Shown here: piece after piece, positions 42,828 through 51,172 of the stretch
Layout of the letters: each line of letters begins with the position of its first letter
Position numbering within the stretch: position 1 is the first letter of the stretch
From: Streptomyces dengpaensis
GTDB taxonomy: Bacteria > Actinomycetota > Actinomycetes > Streptomycetales > Streptomycetaceae
Direction: 5' to 3'
Assembly (NCBI RefSeq): GCF_002946835.1
Contig: NZ_CP026652.1
Coordinates: 2,170,001-2,234,000 of the forward strand
DNA length: 64,000 nucleotides
Made by a program: the position numbers and the translations under genes
Notes under the pieces: model-generated
Told to the model about the DNA's origin: nothing
What the model saw: only the letters and a program-made list of their open reading frames with translations
The model's database searches: none

Positions 42828-43478
42828 TCAGGCGGGGGTGACTGGCAATACGTCGGGCGACAGCGCCGCTGCCCGGGCCGCCGCGCTCGTCATCCGCTTG
42901 CGGTGATGGCGTCGGCACAGCACCTCATAGCCGACCTCATCGGCCGGCCTGTCAACATCCCCCACCACAACCTGGTCGCCCTCGACCACCATCGCCCCGC
43001 CCACCGTGCGGGCGTTGTGCGTTGCCCGGGCGCCGCACCAACACATCGCCTCGACCTGCAACGTCTCTATACGGTCCGCCAGCTCGATCATCCGCTGCGA
43101 ACCGGGGAACAGCTTGGTCCGGAAGTCCGTGGTGATGCCGAACGCGAAGACGTCCATCTCCAGGTCATCCACGACACGCGCCAGCTGGTCGATCTGCCCG
43201 GGTGCGAGGAACTGCGCCTCATCCACGATCGCGTAATCGACCCGCGCGCCGTGCGACATCTGCTCCACCAGATACCCGTACAGATCCATACCCGGAGCAG
43301 CCTCGACCGCCTCCGTCACCAACCCCAGACGCGACGACAGCTTCCCCTCACCCGCACGGTCATCACGCGTGAAGATCACACCCTGCAAGCCGCGCGCCGA
43401 ACGGTTGTGCGCAATTTGAAGCGCCAAAGTCGACTTCCCGCAGTCCATCGTTCCGGAGAAGAACACCAGCTCGGGCAT
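42828..43478 (-). CDS. tdk: thymidine kinase, complete second copy
   Basis: This 216-aa enzyme phosphorylates thymidine with ATP for the salvage of dTMP. The P-loop SGTMDCGKST (residues 8-17), general base in IVDEAQFLAP, lasso/substrate segment and zinc cysteines (CWCGARATH, CRRHH) are complete. It begins MPELVFFSGTMDCGKS, the standard Streptomyces N-terminus. From codon 17 the codons turn unusual (ACT TTG CTT CAA ATT, many GTG/GGT/GAT). I read this as the native first 16 codons fused to an element-borne body. It starts 49 bases after the alkaline-phosphatase-family gene, in the native operon position, so it should be expressed. The other, native body is at 35526-36125. Confidence 0.92.
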   Translation of the reverse strand: MPELVFFSGTMDCGKSTLALQIAHNRSARGLQGVIFTRDDRAGEGKLSSRLGLVTEAVEAAPGMDLYGYLVEQMSHGARVDYAIVDEAQFLAPGQIDQLARVVDDLEMDVFAFGITTDFRTKLFPGSQRMIELADRIETLQVEAMCWCGARATHNARTVGGAMVVEGDQVVVGDVDRPADEVGYEVLCRRHHRKRMTSAAARAAALSPDVLPVTPA

Positions 43479-43527
43479 GGGAAGTTGAGCACCTTTCGGC
43501 GAGGGAGACATGAGGGCGGGCCGCGCT

Positions 43528-44769
43528 TCAGGAACGTACTTGCAGGAGGGGCACGAGCTGCTCGGCGGGGGTCATCGAGCCGTGGTTGCCGACCATCGCC
43601 GACTCCTTCGGCTCCCGCTCCGACGCGATGATCAGGACGTCGTCGCGGGCCGCCGCGACGACGTCGCCGATCCGGGCGTACACCCGCTCGTCGACGTGCG
43701 GGCCGAACCAGCCCGCCGCGATCGCCTCGTCCCGCGAGGCCACCCAGAACTGCTCGCCCAGCACCTCGCGCCAGCAGGTCAGGACGTCCGCCTCGGCGCC
43801 CGGCACCGCGTAGGCGTGCCGGGCGCGGCCCTCGCCGCCGAACAGGGCGACGCCTGCGCGCAGCTCCCAGTCCTCGTCGAAGTCGATACGGTGCTGTTCG
43901 TCGAAGGGGATGTCGATCATGCCGTGGTCGGCGGTCACGTACAGGGCGCTGCGCGGCGGCAGTTGCTCCGCGAGGCGCTGGACGAGGCGGTCGACGTACA
44001 TGAGCTGGCCGCGCCAGGGGTCCGAGTCGACGCCGAAGCGGTGGCCCTTGCCGTCCACCTCGGCGTAGTACGTGTAGACCAACGAGCGGTCAGCGGCGGC
44101 CAGTTGCTCGGCCGCGAGGTCCATGCGCTCCTCGCCGGACAGCCGCCCGTGGAACGTCCCGCCGCTGAGCGCGATCTTTGTCAGGGGCGTGTTCTGGAAG
44201 GCGGGCGACGAGACCTGGGCGGTGTGCACGCCCGCCGCGTCGGCCAGCTGGAAGACCGTGGGGTAGGGCTGCCAGGCGCGCGGTTCCGTCCATGGGTTCC
44301 AGCGGAGCTGGTTCATCAGCTCGCCGGTCTGGGGGTTGCGCGCGGTGTAGCCGGGCAGGCCGTGCGCACCGGGCGGGAGGCCGGTGCCGACGGAGGCGAG
44401 GGAGGTCGCGGTGGTCGCGGGGTAGCCCGCGGTGATCGGGCGGCCGGTGCCGCCGCGCGAGGACGCCAGGAGTGACGTCATGAACGGGGCCTCGTCGGGG
44501 TGCGCCTTCAGCTGCTCCCAGCCGAGACCATCGATCAGGAAGACGCAGTTCCGGTCGGCCTCGGTCAGTTCCGGGATCGCGGCGGTCATGCCGGGTACGG
44601 CCATGCCTGCGGCGAGCGTGGGCAGCAGGTCGGCCAGCGACCCGGCGCCGTATTCGGGGACGGGTGCGGAGCCGACGGCGAGCGGTTCCGGGTGGTCCCA
44701 GGTGGAAGCGGGCGGGGCGGGGGCGAAGCGCCCTCCATCATGGGCGGCGGGGGAGGACGGGTGAGACAT
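43528..44769 (-). CDS. alkaline-phosphatase-superfamily nucleotide pyrophosphatase/phosphodiesterase
   Basis: This 413-aa protein belongs to the type I phosphodiesterase/nucleotide pyrophosphatase branch. Recognisable parts are VFLIDGLGWEQL with the first metal-binding aspartate, TATSLASVGTG with the nucleophile threonine, YAEVDGKGHRFG, YVTADHGMIDIP, and the final metal histidine in GNHGSMTPAE. No membrane segment or signal peptide is seen, so it should be cytoplasmic. It shares one base with the DUF5998 stop (TGATG) and lies 49 bases before tdk. It is next to tdk in other Streptomyces, which suggests nucleotide turnover. Confidence 0.87.
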   Translation of the reverse strand: MSHPSSPAAHDGGRFAPAPPASTWDHPEPLAVGSAPVPEYGAGSLADLLPTLAAGMAVPGMTAAIPELTEADRNCVFLIDGLGWEQLKAHPDEAPFMTSLLASSRGGTGRPITAGYPATTATSLASVGTGLPPGAHGLPGYTARNPQTGELMNQLRWNPWTEPRAWQPYPTVFQLADAAGVHTAQVSSPAFQNTPLTKIALSGGTFHGRLSGEERMDLAAEQLAAADRSLVYTYYAEVDGKGHRFGVDSDPWRGQLMYVDRLVQRLAEQLPPRSALYVTADHGMIDIPFDEQHRIDFDEDWELRAGVALFGGEGRARHAYAVPGAEADVLTCWREVLGEQFWVASRDEAIAAGWFGPHVDERVYARIGDVVAAARDDVLIIASEREPKESAMVGNHGSMTPAEQLVPLLQVRS

Positions 44770-45356
44770 CAGCGCGTGATGTCCGCGGTCGCCTCGGAGA
44801 GGGACTGCGCGAAGGCGAGGGCCTGGCGGACCGTCTCCGGCCCGTCCCCGGCCTCGCTGACGCGCAGGCTGAGGTCGTCCGCCGTCGAACTGCCCGTGTA
44901 GCCGTGGTCCGCCTCGCAGTTGGGGTCGCCGCAGGCGGCGGGCTCCAGGTCGATGCGGGAGACCGCGCCCCAGCCGATGGTCAGGACGACCTCGCGGGGC
45001 AGCGTGCCCGGCGTGTACTCCTCCGGATTGGCGACGACGCGGCTGACGACGACCGACGAGATCCGGCCGAGCTTCACCGACTCGGTGGACGTCGTGGCGT
45101 ACGGGGTCGGCGACGTGGTGTCCGCGGCCTGCTCGTCGGTGTGGCTCACGATGAAGCGGTTGCCCGTGAGGACGAGCACGGTGACGTGCCGGCGCACCTC
45201 GTTCGCGTCGAACGTCGTCTCCTGGTGGACCAGGTACGACCGGATGGCCTCGCCGCCGATCGCGGCCTCCACCGCCTCGGCCACGAGGGCCGGGTAGTAG
45301 CCGCTGCGCTCGATCGCCGCTCGCAGCCCCTGGGTCGTCGTACTGGTCTTGGCCAT
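44769..45356 (-). CDS. DUF5998 protein
   Basis: This 195-aa soluble protein is a beta-rich conserved actinobacterial family now called DUF5998. Features are TTQGLRAAIERSGYYPALVA, the acidic TTFDANEVRRHVTVLVL and, near the C-terminus, CGDPNCEADHGYTGS, which holds two cysteines. Its function is unknown. I choose the ATG at 45356 (MAKTSTTT); an ATG three codons upstream is the alternative. It is the first gene of the DUF5998-phosphodiesterase-tdk unit. Confidence 0.82.
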   Translation of the reverse strand: MAKTSTTTQGLRAAIERSGYYPALVAEAVEAAIGGEAIRSYLVHQETTFDANEVRRHVTVLVLTGNRFIVSHTDEQAADTTSPTPYATTSTESVKLGRISSVVVSRVVANPEEYTPGTLPREVVLTIGWGAVSRIDLEPAACGDPNCEADHGYTGSSTADDLSLRVSEAGDGPETVRQALAFAQSLSEATADITR

Positions 45357-45431
45357 GACGTCCATCCTACGGGGGCCCACTGACTGCGAGGCACCGCTCG
45401 CGGGTCTCTGTCGTGGACCGAACAGATACGC

Positions 45432-45484
45432 GCGTGGACCAGCACGGCTCGGACAACCGCGTGGACCAGGGGCGGCTCAGACGA
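45432..45484. repeat. 27-bp tandem repeat at the end of the acyl-CoA synthetase gene
   Basis: GCGTGGACCAG-N3-GGCTC-GAC units start at 45432 and 45459; a weaker copy begins near 45412. The second unit reaches the stop codon region (45477-45479). It therefore copies sequence around the 3' end of the gene, as at 49960-50092. This 120-base gap contains no gene. Confidence 0.65.
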
Positions 45485-48359
45485 CAGGGAGAGTCCGCGG
45501 GCCGAGGTCGTCGCGGACGGGCGCACGGGCCAGCCGCAAGGTGGCGCCGAGCACACTCAGGCCGCGCGGGGCGACGACCACGGGCTCCAGGGAGACGGCG
45601 ACGACCTCCGGGTGGTCGTCGACCAGCCGGGACACGCGCAGCATCAGCTCCTCGAGGGCCGCCGTGTCCACCGGTGCGGAGCCGCGCCAGCCGAAGAGGA
45701 GCGGCGCCGTCCGGATCGACCGCACCAGCGACGCCGCGTCCCGGTCGGTGACCGGAATCAGCCGGTGCGCGGTGTCCCCGAGCAGGTCCGAGGCGGCCCC
45801 GGCTAGCCCGAACGACAGCACCGCCCCCGCCGCCGGGTCGATCACGGTTCGTACGACCGTGTCGACGCCGCGTGGCGCCATGCCCTGCACGACCGGGCGC
45901 AGCTCCTCCGGCTTCCCGAACAGCTCGGTCAACTCCGTGTATGCCCGCCGCAGTTGCTCCTCGTCCGCCAGGTCGAGCCGTACGCCGCCCAGGTCGGCGC
46001 GGTGCCTCAGGTGCGGGGCGGTGGTCTTGAGAGCCACGGGGTAACCGATGGTGCGCGCGGCCGCCACGGCGGCGTCCGGCGTCGGCGCGGGCAGCGCACG
46101 GCGTACGTCGATGCCGTACCGCCCGAGCAGCACACAGGTCTCCTCCGGGCCGAGCGTCAGCCCCTCGCCCCGCGCGAGCAGCTCGTCGATCTGCTCGGCG
46201 GCCCCTTTCTCGTCGATGTCCTCGTACTCGGGCACCTTGCCGGGCTCGACGGCGTCCCGCCGCCACTGCGCGTACCTGACGGCTTCGGCAAGAGCCCGGA
46301 CGGCGCGCTCGGCAGCGGGGTAGGCGGGGATGAGACGAGCTCCTTCGGGGGGCGCTACCGCGGGGGCGTCCGCCGGTCCCGCGGTGGGCAGTCGTCCCGC
46401 GGGGCGATGGGGATCCCCCCTCTCGAGCGAAGCCGAGAGGGGGGGAGGGTGGGCACCGCCTGCAGCGCCGGGTGCCGTGTCACCGGCTTGTGGTGCGGTG
46501 CTGGCCGCGGCGGACAAGGCCTCCGCGAGCCCGCCCAGCTCGACGTGCACCACAAGTACCGGCTTCGAAGGAGCCGCCGCGGCCGAGGAACGGAGCGCCT
46601 CGGCAAGGGCGGCGTCCGCGGCCGGGGTCTCCCCCACCGCCGGAATGGCGGTCACGACGACCGCATCGCACCCGTCGTCGGCAAGCGCGTCCGACAGCGC
46701 CCGGTGAAAGTCCTCCGCCGAAGCCGCCATCGTCAGGTCCAGAGGCGGCAACGGCCGAAGCCCTTCGGCGAGGCACGCGTCGTACGTAAGAAGACCGAGC
46801 GACTCGGAGTTCCCGAGGATCGCCACCCGGGGCCCAGGAGGAAGCGGCTGGCGTGCCAGCAGAAGCCCCGCGTCGACGAGCTCCGTGATCGTGTCCACCC
46901 GGATCACCCCGGCCTGCCGCAGCAACGCCGACACCGTGGCGTGCGGCAACCGCGTGGCCCGTACGGCATGTCCTTGGGGAGCCGCCCCGCCATGCCGCGC
47001 CCCTTGGACCACGACCAGCGGCTTCACCGCGGCCGTCCGCCGTGCGAGGCGCGTGAACTTGCGCGGGTTGCCGATGGATTCGAGGTACATCAGCGCGACA
47101 TCGGTGTCCGGGTCGTCGTACCAGTACTGGAGTACATCGTTGCCGGACACGTCCGCCCGGTTCCCGGAGGAGACGAAGGTCGACACGCCAGTCACGCCCG
47201 TGACACCGCCGCCGCGCCGGTGCAGCCGGGACAGCAGCGCGATGCCGATGGCGCCGGACTGCGCGAAGAGGCCTATCCGTCCGGGGCGGGGCATCTCGGG
47301 GGCGAGCGAGGCGTTGAGCCGCACATCGGGGGACGTGTTGATGACCCCGAAGGCGTTCGGCCCGATGATGCGCATCCCGTACGTACGCGCCTGGCGCACG
47401 AGTTCGCGCTGGCGCTCACGCCCCTCGGGGCCGCTCTCGGCGTACCCCGCGGACACGACCACGAGCCCCTGCACCCCGTGTTCGCCGCACTCCATGACGA
47501 CCTCGGGGACATACGGCGCGGGCACGGCGACGACGGCGAGATCGACGGGTTCGTCGATCTCGCGGACGGAGCGGTACGCGGGGACTCCGTCGAGCTCCTC
47601 CTCCTGGAGCGCCTTGTTCACCGCGTACAGGCGTCCGGTGAATCCGGCGTCCCGGAGGTTGGTGAGGACGCTGCGGCCGACGCCGCCAGGTGTGCGGCCC
47701 GCGCCGATGACGGCGACCGAGCCGGGCGCGAGTAGCCGCTGCACGGAGCGGGCCTCGGCGCGCTGCTCCCGCGCGCGCTGCACGGCGAGCGACCGGTCCG
47801 TGGGCTCCAGGTCGAACTCCAGGCGTACGACGCCGTCCTCGAAGCTGCGTTTCTGGGTGTAGCCGGCGTCCGTGAACACCTTGATCATCTTGGAGTTGGC
47901 GGGCAGCACCTCGGCGGCGAAGCGACGGATACCGCGCTCACGGGCCACGGCCGCGATGTGTTCGAGGAGGGCCGATGCGACGCCGCGGCCCTGGTGGGCG
48001 TCCTGCACGAGGAAGGCGACCTCGGCCTCGTCGGCCGGGGAGGAGGCGGGCAGGCCCTCGGCATTAATACGGTCATAGCGTACGGTGGCGATGAACTCGC
48101 CGCCCACCGTGGCCGCGAGCCCCACCCTGTCCACAAAGTCGTGGTGCGTGAAGCGGTGGACATCCTTGGCGGACAGACGCGGGTAGGGCGCGAAGAAGCG
48201 GTAGTACTTCGACTCGTCCGAGACCTGCTCGTAGAAGCTGACCAGGCGTGTGGCGTCATCAACGGTGATGGGCCTGATGCGCGCGGTGCCGCCGTCGCGC
48301 AGCACCACGTCGGCTTCCCAGTGGGCGGGGTACTCGTGCCGGTCCGACGAGGTCTGCAT
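45477..48359 (-). CDS. GNAT acetyltransferase fused to an NDP-forming acyl-CoA synthetase
   Basis: This 960-aa protein begins with a GNAT acetyltransferase (residues 20-185, acetyl-CoA loop QDAHQGRGVASALLEHI). A CoA-binding domain follows (about 215-320, SVAVIGAGRTPGGVGRS), then a succinyl-CoA-synthetase-like part (about 340-620, with the active histidine in ATRLPHATV) and an ATP-grasp subdomain at the end (about 720-960). The layout is that of protein lysine acetyltransferases of the Pat type, which control acyl-CoA synthetases in actinobacteria, and this N-terminal-GNAT order is also known from Streptomyces lividans PatA. A REP-like sequence is inserted in frame in the linker around residues 635-650. 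Start ATG at 48359. Confidence 0.87.
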   Translation of the reverse strand: MQTSSDRHEYPAHWEADVVLRDGGTARIRPITVDDATRLVSFYEQVSDESKYYRFFAPYPRLSAKDVHRFTHHDFVDRVGLAATVGGEFIATVRYDRINAEGLPASSPADEAEVAFLVQDAHQGRGVASALLEHIAAVARERGIRRFAAEVLPANSKMIKVFTDAGYTQKRSFEDGVVRLEFDLEPTDRSLAVQRAREQRAEARSVQRLLAPGSVAVIGAGRTPGGVGRSVLTNLRDAGFTGRLYAVNKALQEEELDGVPAYRSVREIDEPVDLAVVAVPAPYVPEVVMECGEHGVQGLVVVSAGYAESGPEGRERQRELVRQARTYGMRIIGPNAFGVINTSPDVRLNASLAPEMPRPGRIGLFAQSGAIGIALLSRLHRRGGGVTGVTGVSTFVSSGNRADVSGNDVLQYWYDDPDTDVALMYLESIGNPRKFTRLARRTAAVKPLVVVQGARHGGAAPQGHAVRATRLPHATVSALLRQAGVIRVDTITELVDAGLLLARQPLPPGPRVAILGNSESLGLLTYDACLAEGLRPLPPLDLTMAASAEDFHRALSDALADDGCDAVVVTAIPAVGETPAADAALAEALRSSAAAAPSKPVLVVHVELGGLAEALSAAASTAPQAGDTAPGAAGGAHPPPLSASLERGDPHRPAGRLPTAGPADAPAVAPPEGARLIPAYPAAERAVRALAEAVRYAQWRRDAVEPGKVPEYEDIDEKGAAEQIDELLARGEGLTLGPEETCVLLGRYGIDVRRALPAPTPDAAVAAARTIGYPVALKTTAPHLRHRADLGGVRLDLADEEQLRRAYTELTELFGKPEELRPVVQGMAPRGVDTVVRTVIDPAAGAVLSFGLAGAASDLLGDTAHRLIPVTDRDAASLVRSIRTAPLLFGWRGSAPVDTAALEELMLRVSRLVDDHPEVVAVSLEPVVVAPRGLSVLGATLRLARAPVRDDLGPRTLPVV
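46415..46444. repeat. REP-like palindrome inserted inside a coding gene
   Basis: CCCCCCTCTCG (46415-46425) pairs with CGAGAGGGGGG (46434-46444) around AGCGAAGC, the common Streptomyces intergenic palindrome. Here it is translated in frame as HPPPLSASLERGD in a disordered linker of the acyl-CoA synthetase protein. Confidence 0.75.
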
Positions 48360-48534
48360 GGGCCCCAGAGTACGGCTCGCGTCCGACAACGGCGCGAGGC
48401 AATCTGTGGAGAACGACGTCGGACCGAGGCCGCGGTTCGACTCGCTTCCGGACGGGACGAAGGACCGCTCCGGGCATGCTTCACCATATGGAACACTGGT
48501 CTAGACAACCCTGAAAAATGAAGGGCAGCATCAC

Positions 48535-48816
48535 ATGGCTGAGCGCCGCGTCAACGTCGGCTGGGCCGAGGGCCTCCACGCCCGCCCCGCTTCCATCTTC
48601 GTCCGGGCCGCCACGGCCTCAGGCATCCCCGTGACGATCGCCAGGGCCGACGGCACCCCCGTCAACGCGGCCTCCATGCTCGCGGTCCTCGGCCTGGGCG
48701 CCCAGGGCGGTGAGGAGATCGTCCTCACCTCCGACGCCGAGGGTGCGGAAGTCGCCCTTGACCGTCTGGCGAAGCTGGTCTCGGAGGGTCTCGAGGAGCT
48801 CCCCGAGACCGTCTGA
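48535..48816 (+). CDS. ptsH: HPr, PTS phosphocarrier
   Basis: This 93-aa protein carries phosphate from enzyme I to the sugar-specific IIA components of the phosphotransferase system. The active histidine is H15 in GLHARPAS. The region around residue 46, where other Gram-positive HPr proteins have a regulatory serine, reads NAASMLAV, so a serine is present at about position 47, though no HPr kinase is expected in actinobacteria. It is a single-gene transcript, divergent from the acetyltransferase gene, and ends in a hairpin at 48940. The preceding GAAGGGCAG is a good ribosome site. Confidence 0.95.
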   Translation: MAERRVNVGWAEGLHARPASIFVRAATASGIPVTIARADGTPVNAASMLAVLGLGAQGGEEIVLTSDAEGAEVALDRLAKLVSEGLEELPETV

Positions 48817-48939
48817 GCGCGCACCCCTTTGCGCCTGAGCCGGCGCCGCTCTCGCGGAGGTGGTTGCTCGCCGTTGGGGTTGCTCAATTGATGGTTGCGG
48901 TGGCCTTCGTTCCAAAAGACGTCGCGCCGCACACATGGT

Positions 48940-48974
48940 GAAGGGCTCGCTCGAAAACCTCGGGCGGGCCCTTC
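48940..48974 (+). terminator. terminator after ptsH
   Basis: GAAGGGC (48940-48946) pairs with GCCCTTC (48968-48974), extended inside by CG/CG pairs. It is followed by GCTTTG. It lies 124 bases after the ptsH stop, a rather long 3' UTR. Confidence 0.6.
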
Positions 48975-49042
48975 GCTTTGGGGATTACGGGCAGCAGAAA
49001 TAATCCCCCGCGCATTACTTCTCTTTGTATACGGTGTCCTTG

Positions 49043-49738
49043 TTAATGCCGCGGGCCCGTCATGTTTACGGGATGTTGCGAAGTCCTCACACGTTCCGGC
49101 CGATCTCCGTTACCGGGAAATCGGAGCCGGTGCGCGGCCGTCGCGCGCTCGGTGTGCAGGGCCGTGATCGCCCGGGCCCGCTCGCTGTCGCCGCGTGCGA
49201 CGGCGTCCACTATGCCGCCGTGCTCCGCCCAGGACTCCGCGGGGTCGGCCGGCGCCTCGACCGCGTACATCCAGGCGATCTTGTGCCGCAGCTGGGCCAG
49301 CGTGGAGGTCAGTGCGGGGCTTCCGGAGGCCTGCGCGAGCGTCTCGTGGAACCAGCCGCCCAGGGAACGCAGATCCTCGCTGTTGCCCCTCCTGGCCCGC
49401 TCCTGACCCAGCCTGACCAGGCCTCGGAGCACCTTGAGGTGGGCCTCGGTGCGGCGCTGCGCGGCCCGCGCGGCGCCCAGCGGCTCCAGGAGCATGCGCA
49501 TCTCCAGCAGGTCGGAGGCCTCCTGCTCGGTGGGCTCCGCGACGCACGCGCCCGCGTGCCGGCGGGTGACCACGAAGCCCTCGGCCTCCAGCGTGCGCAG
49601 GGCCTCGCGCACGGGGACGCGCGAGACGCCGTAGCGGCGCGCGAGCAGTTCCTCGGTGAGCCGGCCGCCTCGCTCGTAGACACCCGCGACGATGTCGTCA
49701 CGGATCGCCGTGCATACCGAGTGCGCCGGAATACGCAT
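49043..49738 (-). CDS. GntR-family (FadR-type) regulator
   Basis: This 231-aa regulator has an N-terminal winged helix (residues 5-70, with LTEELLARRYGVSRVPVREA as the recognition region) and a helical FCD effector domain (about 80-205, with the histidine in WFHETLAQASGSP and SWAEHGGIVDAVARGD binding the metal). Such proteins repress metabolic operons until a small carboxylate binds. No target is adjacent: it stands between ptsH and the M23 peptidase gene, so it probably controls genes elsewhere or its own expression. A 15-bp perfect palindromic hairpin lies upstream at 49886-49918. Confidence 0.9.
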   Translation of the reverse strand: MRIPAHSVCTAIRDDIVAGVYERGGRLTEELLARRYGVSRVPVREALRTLEAEGFVVTRRHAGACVAEPTEQEASDLLEMRMLLEPLGAARAAQRRTEAHLKVLRGLVRLGQERARRGNSEDLRSLGGWFHETLAQASGSPALTSTLAQLRHKIAWMYAVEAPADPAESWAEHGGIVDAVARGDSERARAITALHTERATAAHRLRFPGNGDRPERVRTSQHPVNMTGPRH

Positions 49739-49885
49739 GACCGGACCTCCGCTTTAATCCCCGCGAAACGCCATCGATTGACGCTTGTTCAGTGACTCTA
49801 TTGCAGGAAGCCCGAATTTCCGATGGCGGCCCGGAATCCATGGATATTTTTTGGACAGCCCCCGTAACGACGGTCTCACGAAACG

Positions 49886-49918
49886 CCGATGCCCCGGCTC
49901 GGCGAGCCGGGGCATCGG
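49886..49918. terminator. perfect 15-bp palindromic hairpin
   Basis: CCGATGCCCCGGCTC (49886-49900) pairs with GAGCCGGGGCATCGG (49904-49918) around GGC. It is downstream of the M23 peptidase repeat region and upstream of the GntR gene, and should end M23 transcription. Confidence 0.8.
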
Positions 49919-49959
49919 ATGCGGTGAAGCGGCGGTGAGGCAGTGAGGAATGCGGCCGT

Positions 49960-50092
49960 CAGACGTGCATGCCGTGCGGCCGGACCGTGTGTGTGTCAGA
50001 GCTCACGCCGTGCGGCCGGACCGTGCGGGGATCAGACGTGCATGCCGTGCGGCCGGACCGTGCGGGGATCAGACGTTCACGCCGTGCGAGCG
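49960..50092. repeat. 36-37-bp tandem repeat copying the 3' end of the M23 gene
   Basis: CAGACGTGCATGCCGTGCGG and its variants start at 49960, 49997, 50033 and 50070. The last unit is the genuine end of the peptidase gene (its stop is 50069-50071). The other three are downstream copies of that end with some change, including the stop triplet. Confidence 0.85.
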
Positions 50093-50833
50093 CAGGTACG
50101 CGACCGGGTCGATGTCCGAGCCGTACTCCGAGGTCGTACGCGCCTCGAAGTGGAGGTGCGGCCCGGTGGTGTTGCCGGTGGCCCCGGAGACGCCTATCCG
50201 CTGGCCCGGGGTGACCGTCTGCCCCACGGAGACACCGACGGACGACAGGTGGCCGTACATGGTGTACGTGCCGTCATGCATCTTGATCACGACTTGATTG
50301 CCGTAGGCACCGCCCCAGCCGGCTGTGACGACCGTGCCGGAGCCGACGGCGTGCACCGTGGTGCCGGACGCGGCGTGGAAGTCGACACCGGTGTGGCTAC
50401 CGGAGGACCAGAGGCTGCCGCCTGCCTTGTAGCCGGTGGAGATGTACGAGCCGGTGATCGGCGGCACGAAGGAGTTGAGGCGCTTGCGTTCTGCCTCGCG
50501 GGCGGCCCGCTCCTTGGCCTCGCGCTCCTTCTTGGCCTTCTCCGCGGCCCGCTTGCGGGTGGCCTCCTCGGCCTTCTTCTCCGCGGCGGCCTCGTCGGCG
50601 GCCTGCTGCTGGGCGGCGGCCTGCGCGTCGATCTGCTCGGCGACCGAGTCGCCGATCGTGATGACCGGGATGAGCCCGGTCTGCTCGACGGAGGTGTCCG
50701 CGGCGAGCGCCGGGGAGGCCAGGGTTCCGATGACACCGGTGGTGGTGAGCGCCGCGACGCCGACGGCGTTCGTGGTCGTACGCTTCACCCGGCCCGGTCG
50801 GCGGTGCTTCCCGGTGCCACAGATGAACGCCAT
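50069..50833 (-). CDS. secreted M23 peptidoglycan endopeptidase
   Basis: This 254-aa protein has a signal sequence (RTTTNAVGVAALTTTGVIGT, cleavage near ALA-ADT), a coiled, Ala/Glu/Lys-rich middle (about residues 60-120) and an M23/LytM domain (about 130-254). The zinc ligands are in HTGVDFH (about 147) and GPHLHFE (about 230). It should cut peptide crosslinks of peptidoglycan during growth or germination. A c-di-AMP riboswitch in its leader (50860-51000) fits the known control of Streptomyces wall hydrolases by this second messenger. ATG at 50833. Confidence 0.93.
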   Translation of the reverse strand: MAFICGTGKHRRPGRVKRTTTNAVGVAALTTTGVIGTLASPALAADTSVEQTGLIPVITIGDSVAEQIDAQAAAQQQAADEAAAEKKAEEATRKRAAEKAKKEREAKERAAREAERKRLNSFVPPITGSYISTGYKAGGSLWSSGSHTGVDFHAASGTTVHAVGSGTVVTAGWGGAYGNQVVIKMHDGTYTMYGHLSSVGVSVGQTVTPGQRIGVSGATGNTTGPHLHFEARTTSEYGSDIDPVAYLRSHGVNV

Positions 50834-50859
50834 GGAGAGGCTGATCCTTTCCTTCCTTC

Positions 50860-51000
50860 TCGCCTACCGGGTTAGCTGACGGGTTCGGAGCAGGAAGGTC
50901 TCCTACGGACCCCCTCCGAGGAGGGCCGTCCGATTCACCCCAGGGACTGCGTGTGGGTCCCCGGCTCCCCTGGCTCGCGCCGTACGGGGACTCGGCGATG
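50860..51000 (-). promoter_or_regulatory. c-di-AMP riboswitch (ydaO-yuaA motif)
   Basis: On the minus strand, the conserved core reads in order CCGGGGACCCAC, GGGGTGAATC, CCGTAGGAG and CCGAACCCGTCAGCTAACCC, ending GGTAGGCGA. The outer stem pairs TCGCC (near 50998) with GGCGA (near 50860). This is the ydaO-type aptamer that binds c-di-AMP and turns transcription off. It lies 27 bases before the M23 peptidase start. The remaining leader up to 51172 shows no gene. Confidence 0.88.
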
Positions 51001-51172
51001 ACTGTCCGGTGCCGCGGGCGCGGCGCACTGCCTGACGAACAGCCGGACCGACGCTAAACGGGACATCTTTCAAACAACAAACGGATCACGGCTTTTGTAG
51101 CGCATGCCACAGGTCAGACAGGCAACCTCCCTACCAATACGGACAACTGAGGACGAAGGCAGGGTAAAAGGA

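Larger units (their letters stand above)
36126..43430. mobile_element. probable integrated island splitting tdk at codon 16/17
   Basis: Homology to native tdk ends at 36125/36126 on the left. On the right, tdk codon use switches at 43430/43431 from chromosome-like codons (codons 1-16) to rarer ones (ACT TTG GCG CTT CAA ATT). Both edges fall between codons 16 and 17, in the GKS/T of the P-loop. The 7.3 kb between hold a diverged tdk body, decayed DNA, an ATPase, an IS110 remnant and a secreted phosphoesterase. No integrase is visible and shared sequence at the edges is only a few bases, so the recombinase class is unknown. The alternative is a double-crossover replacement by homologous recombination. 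Confidence 0.6.
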
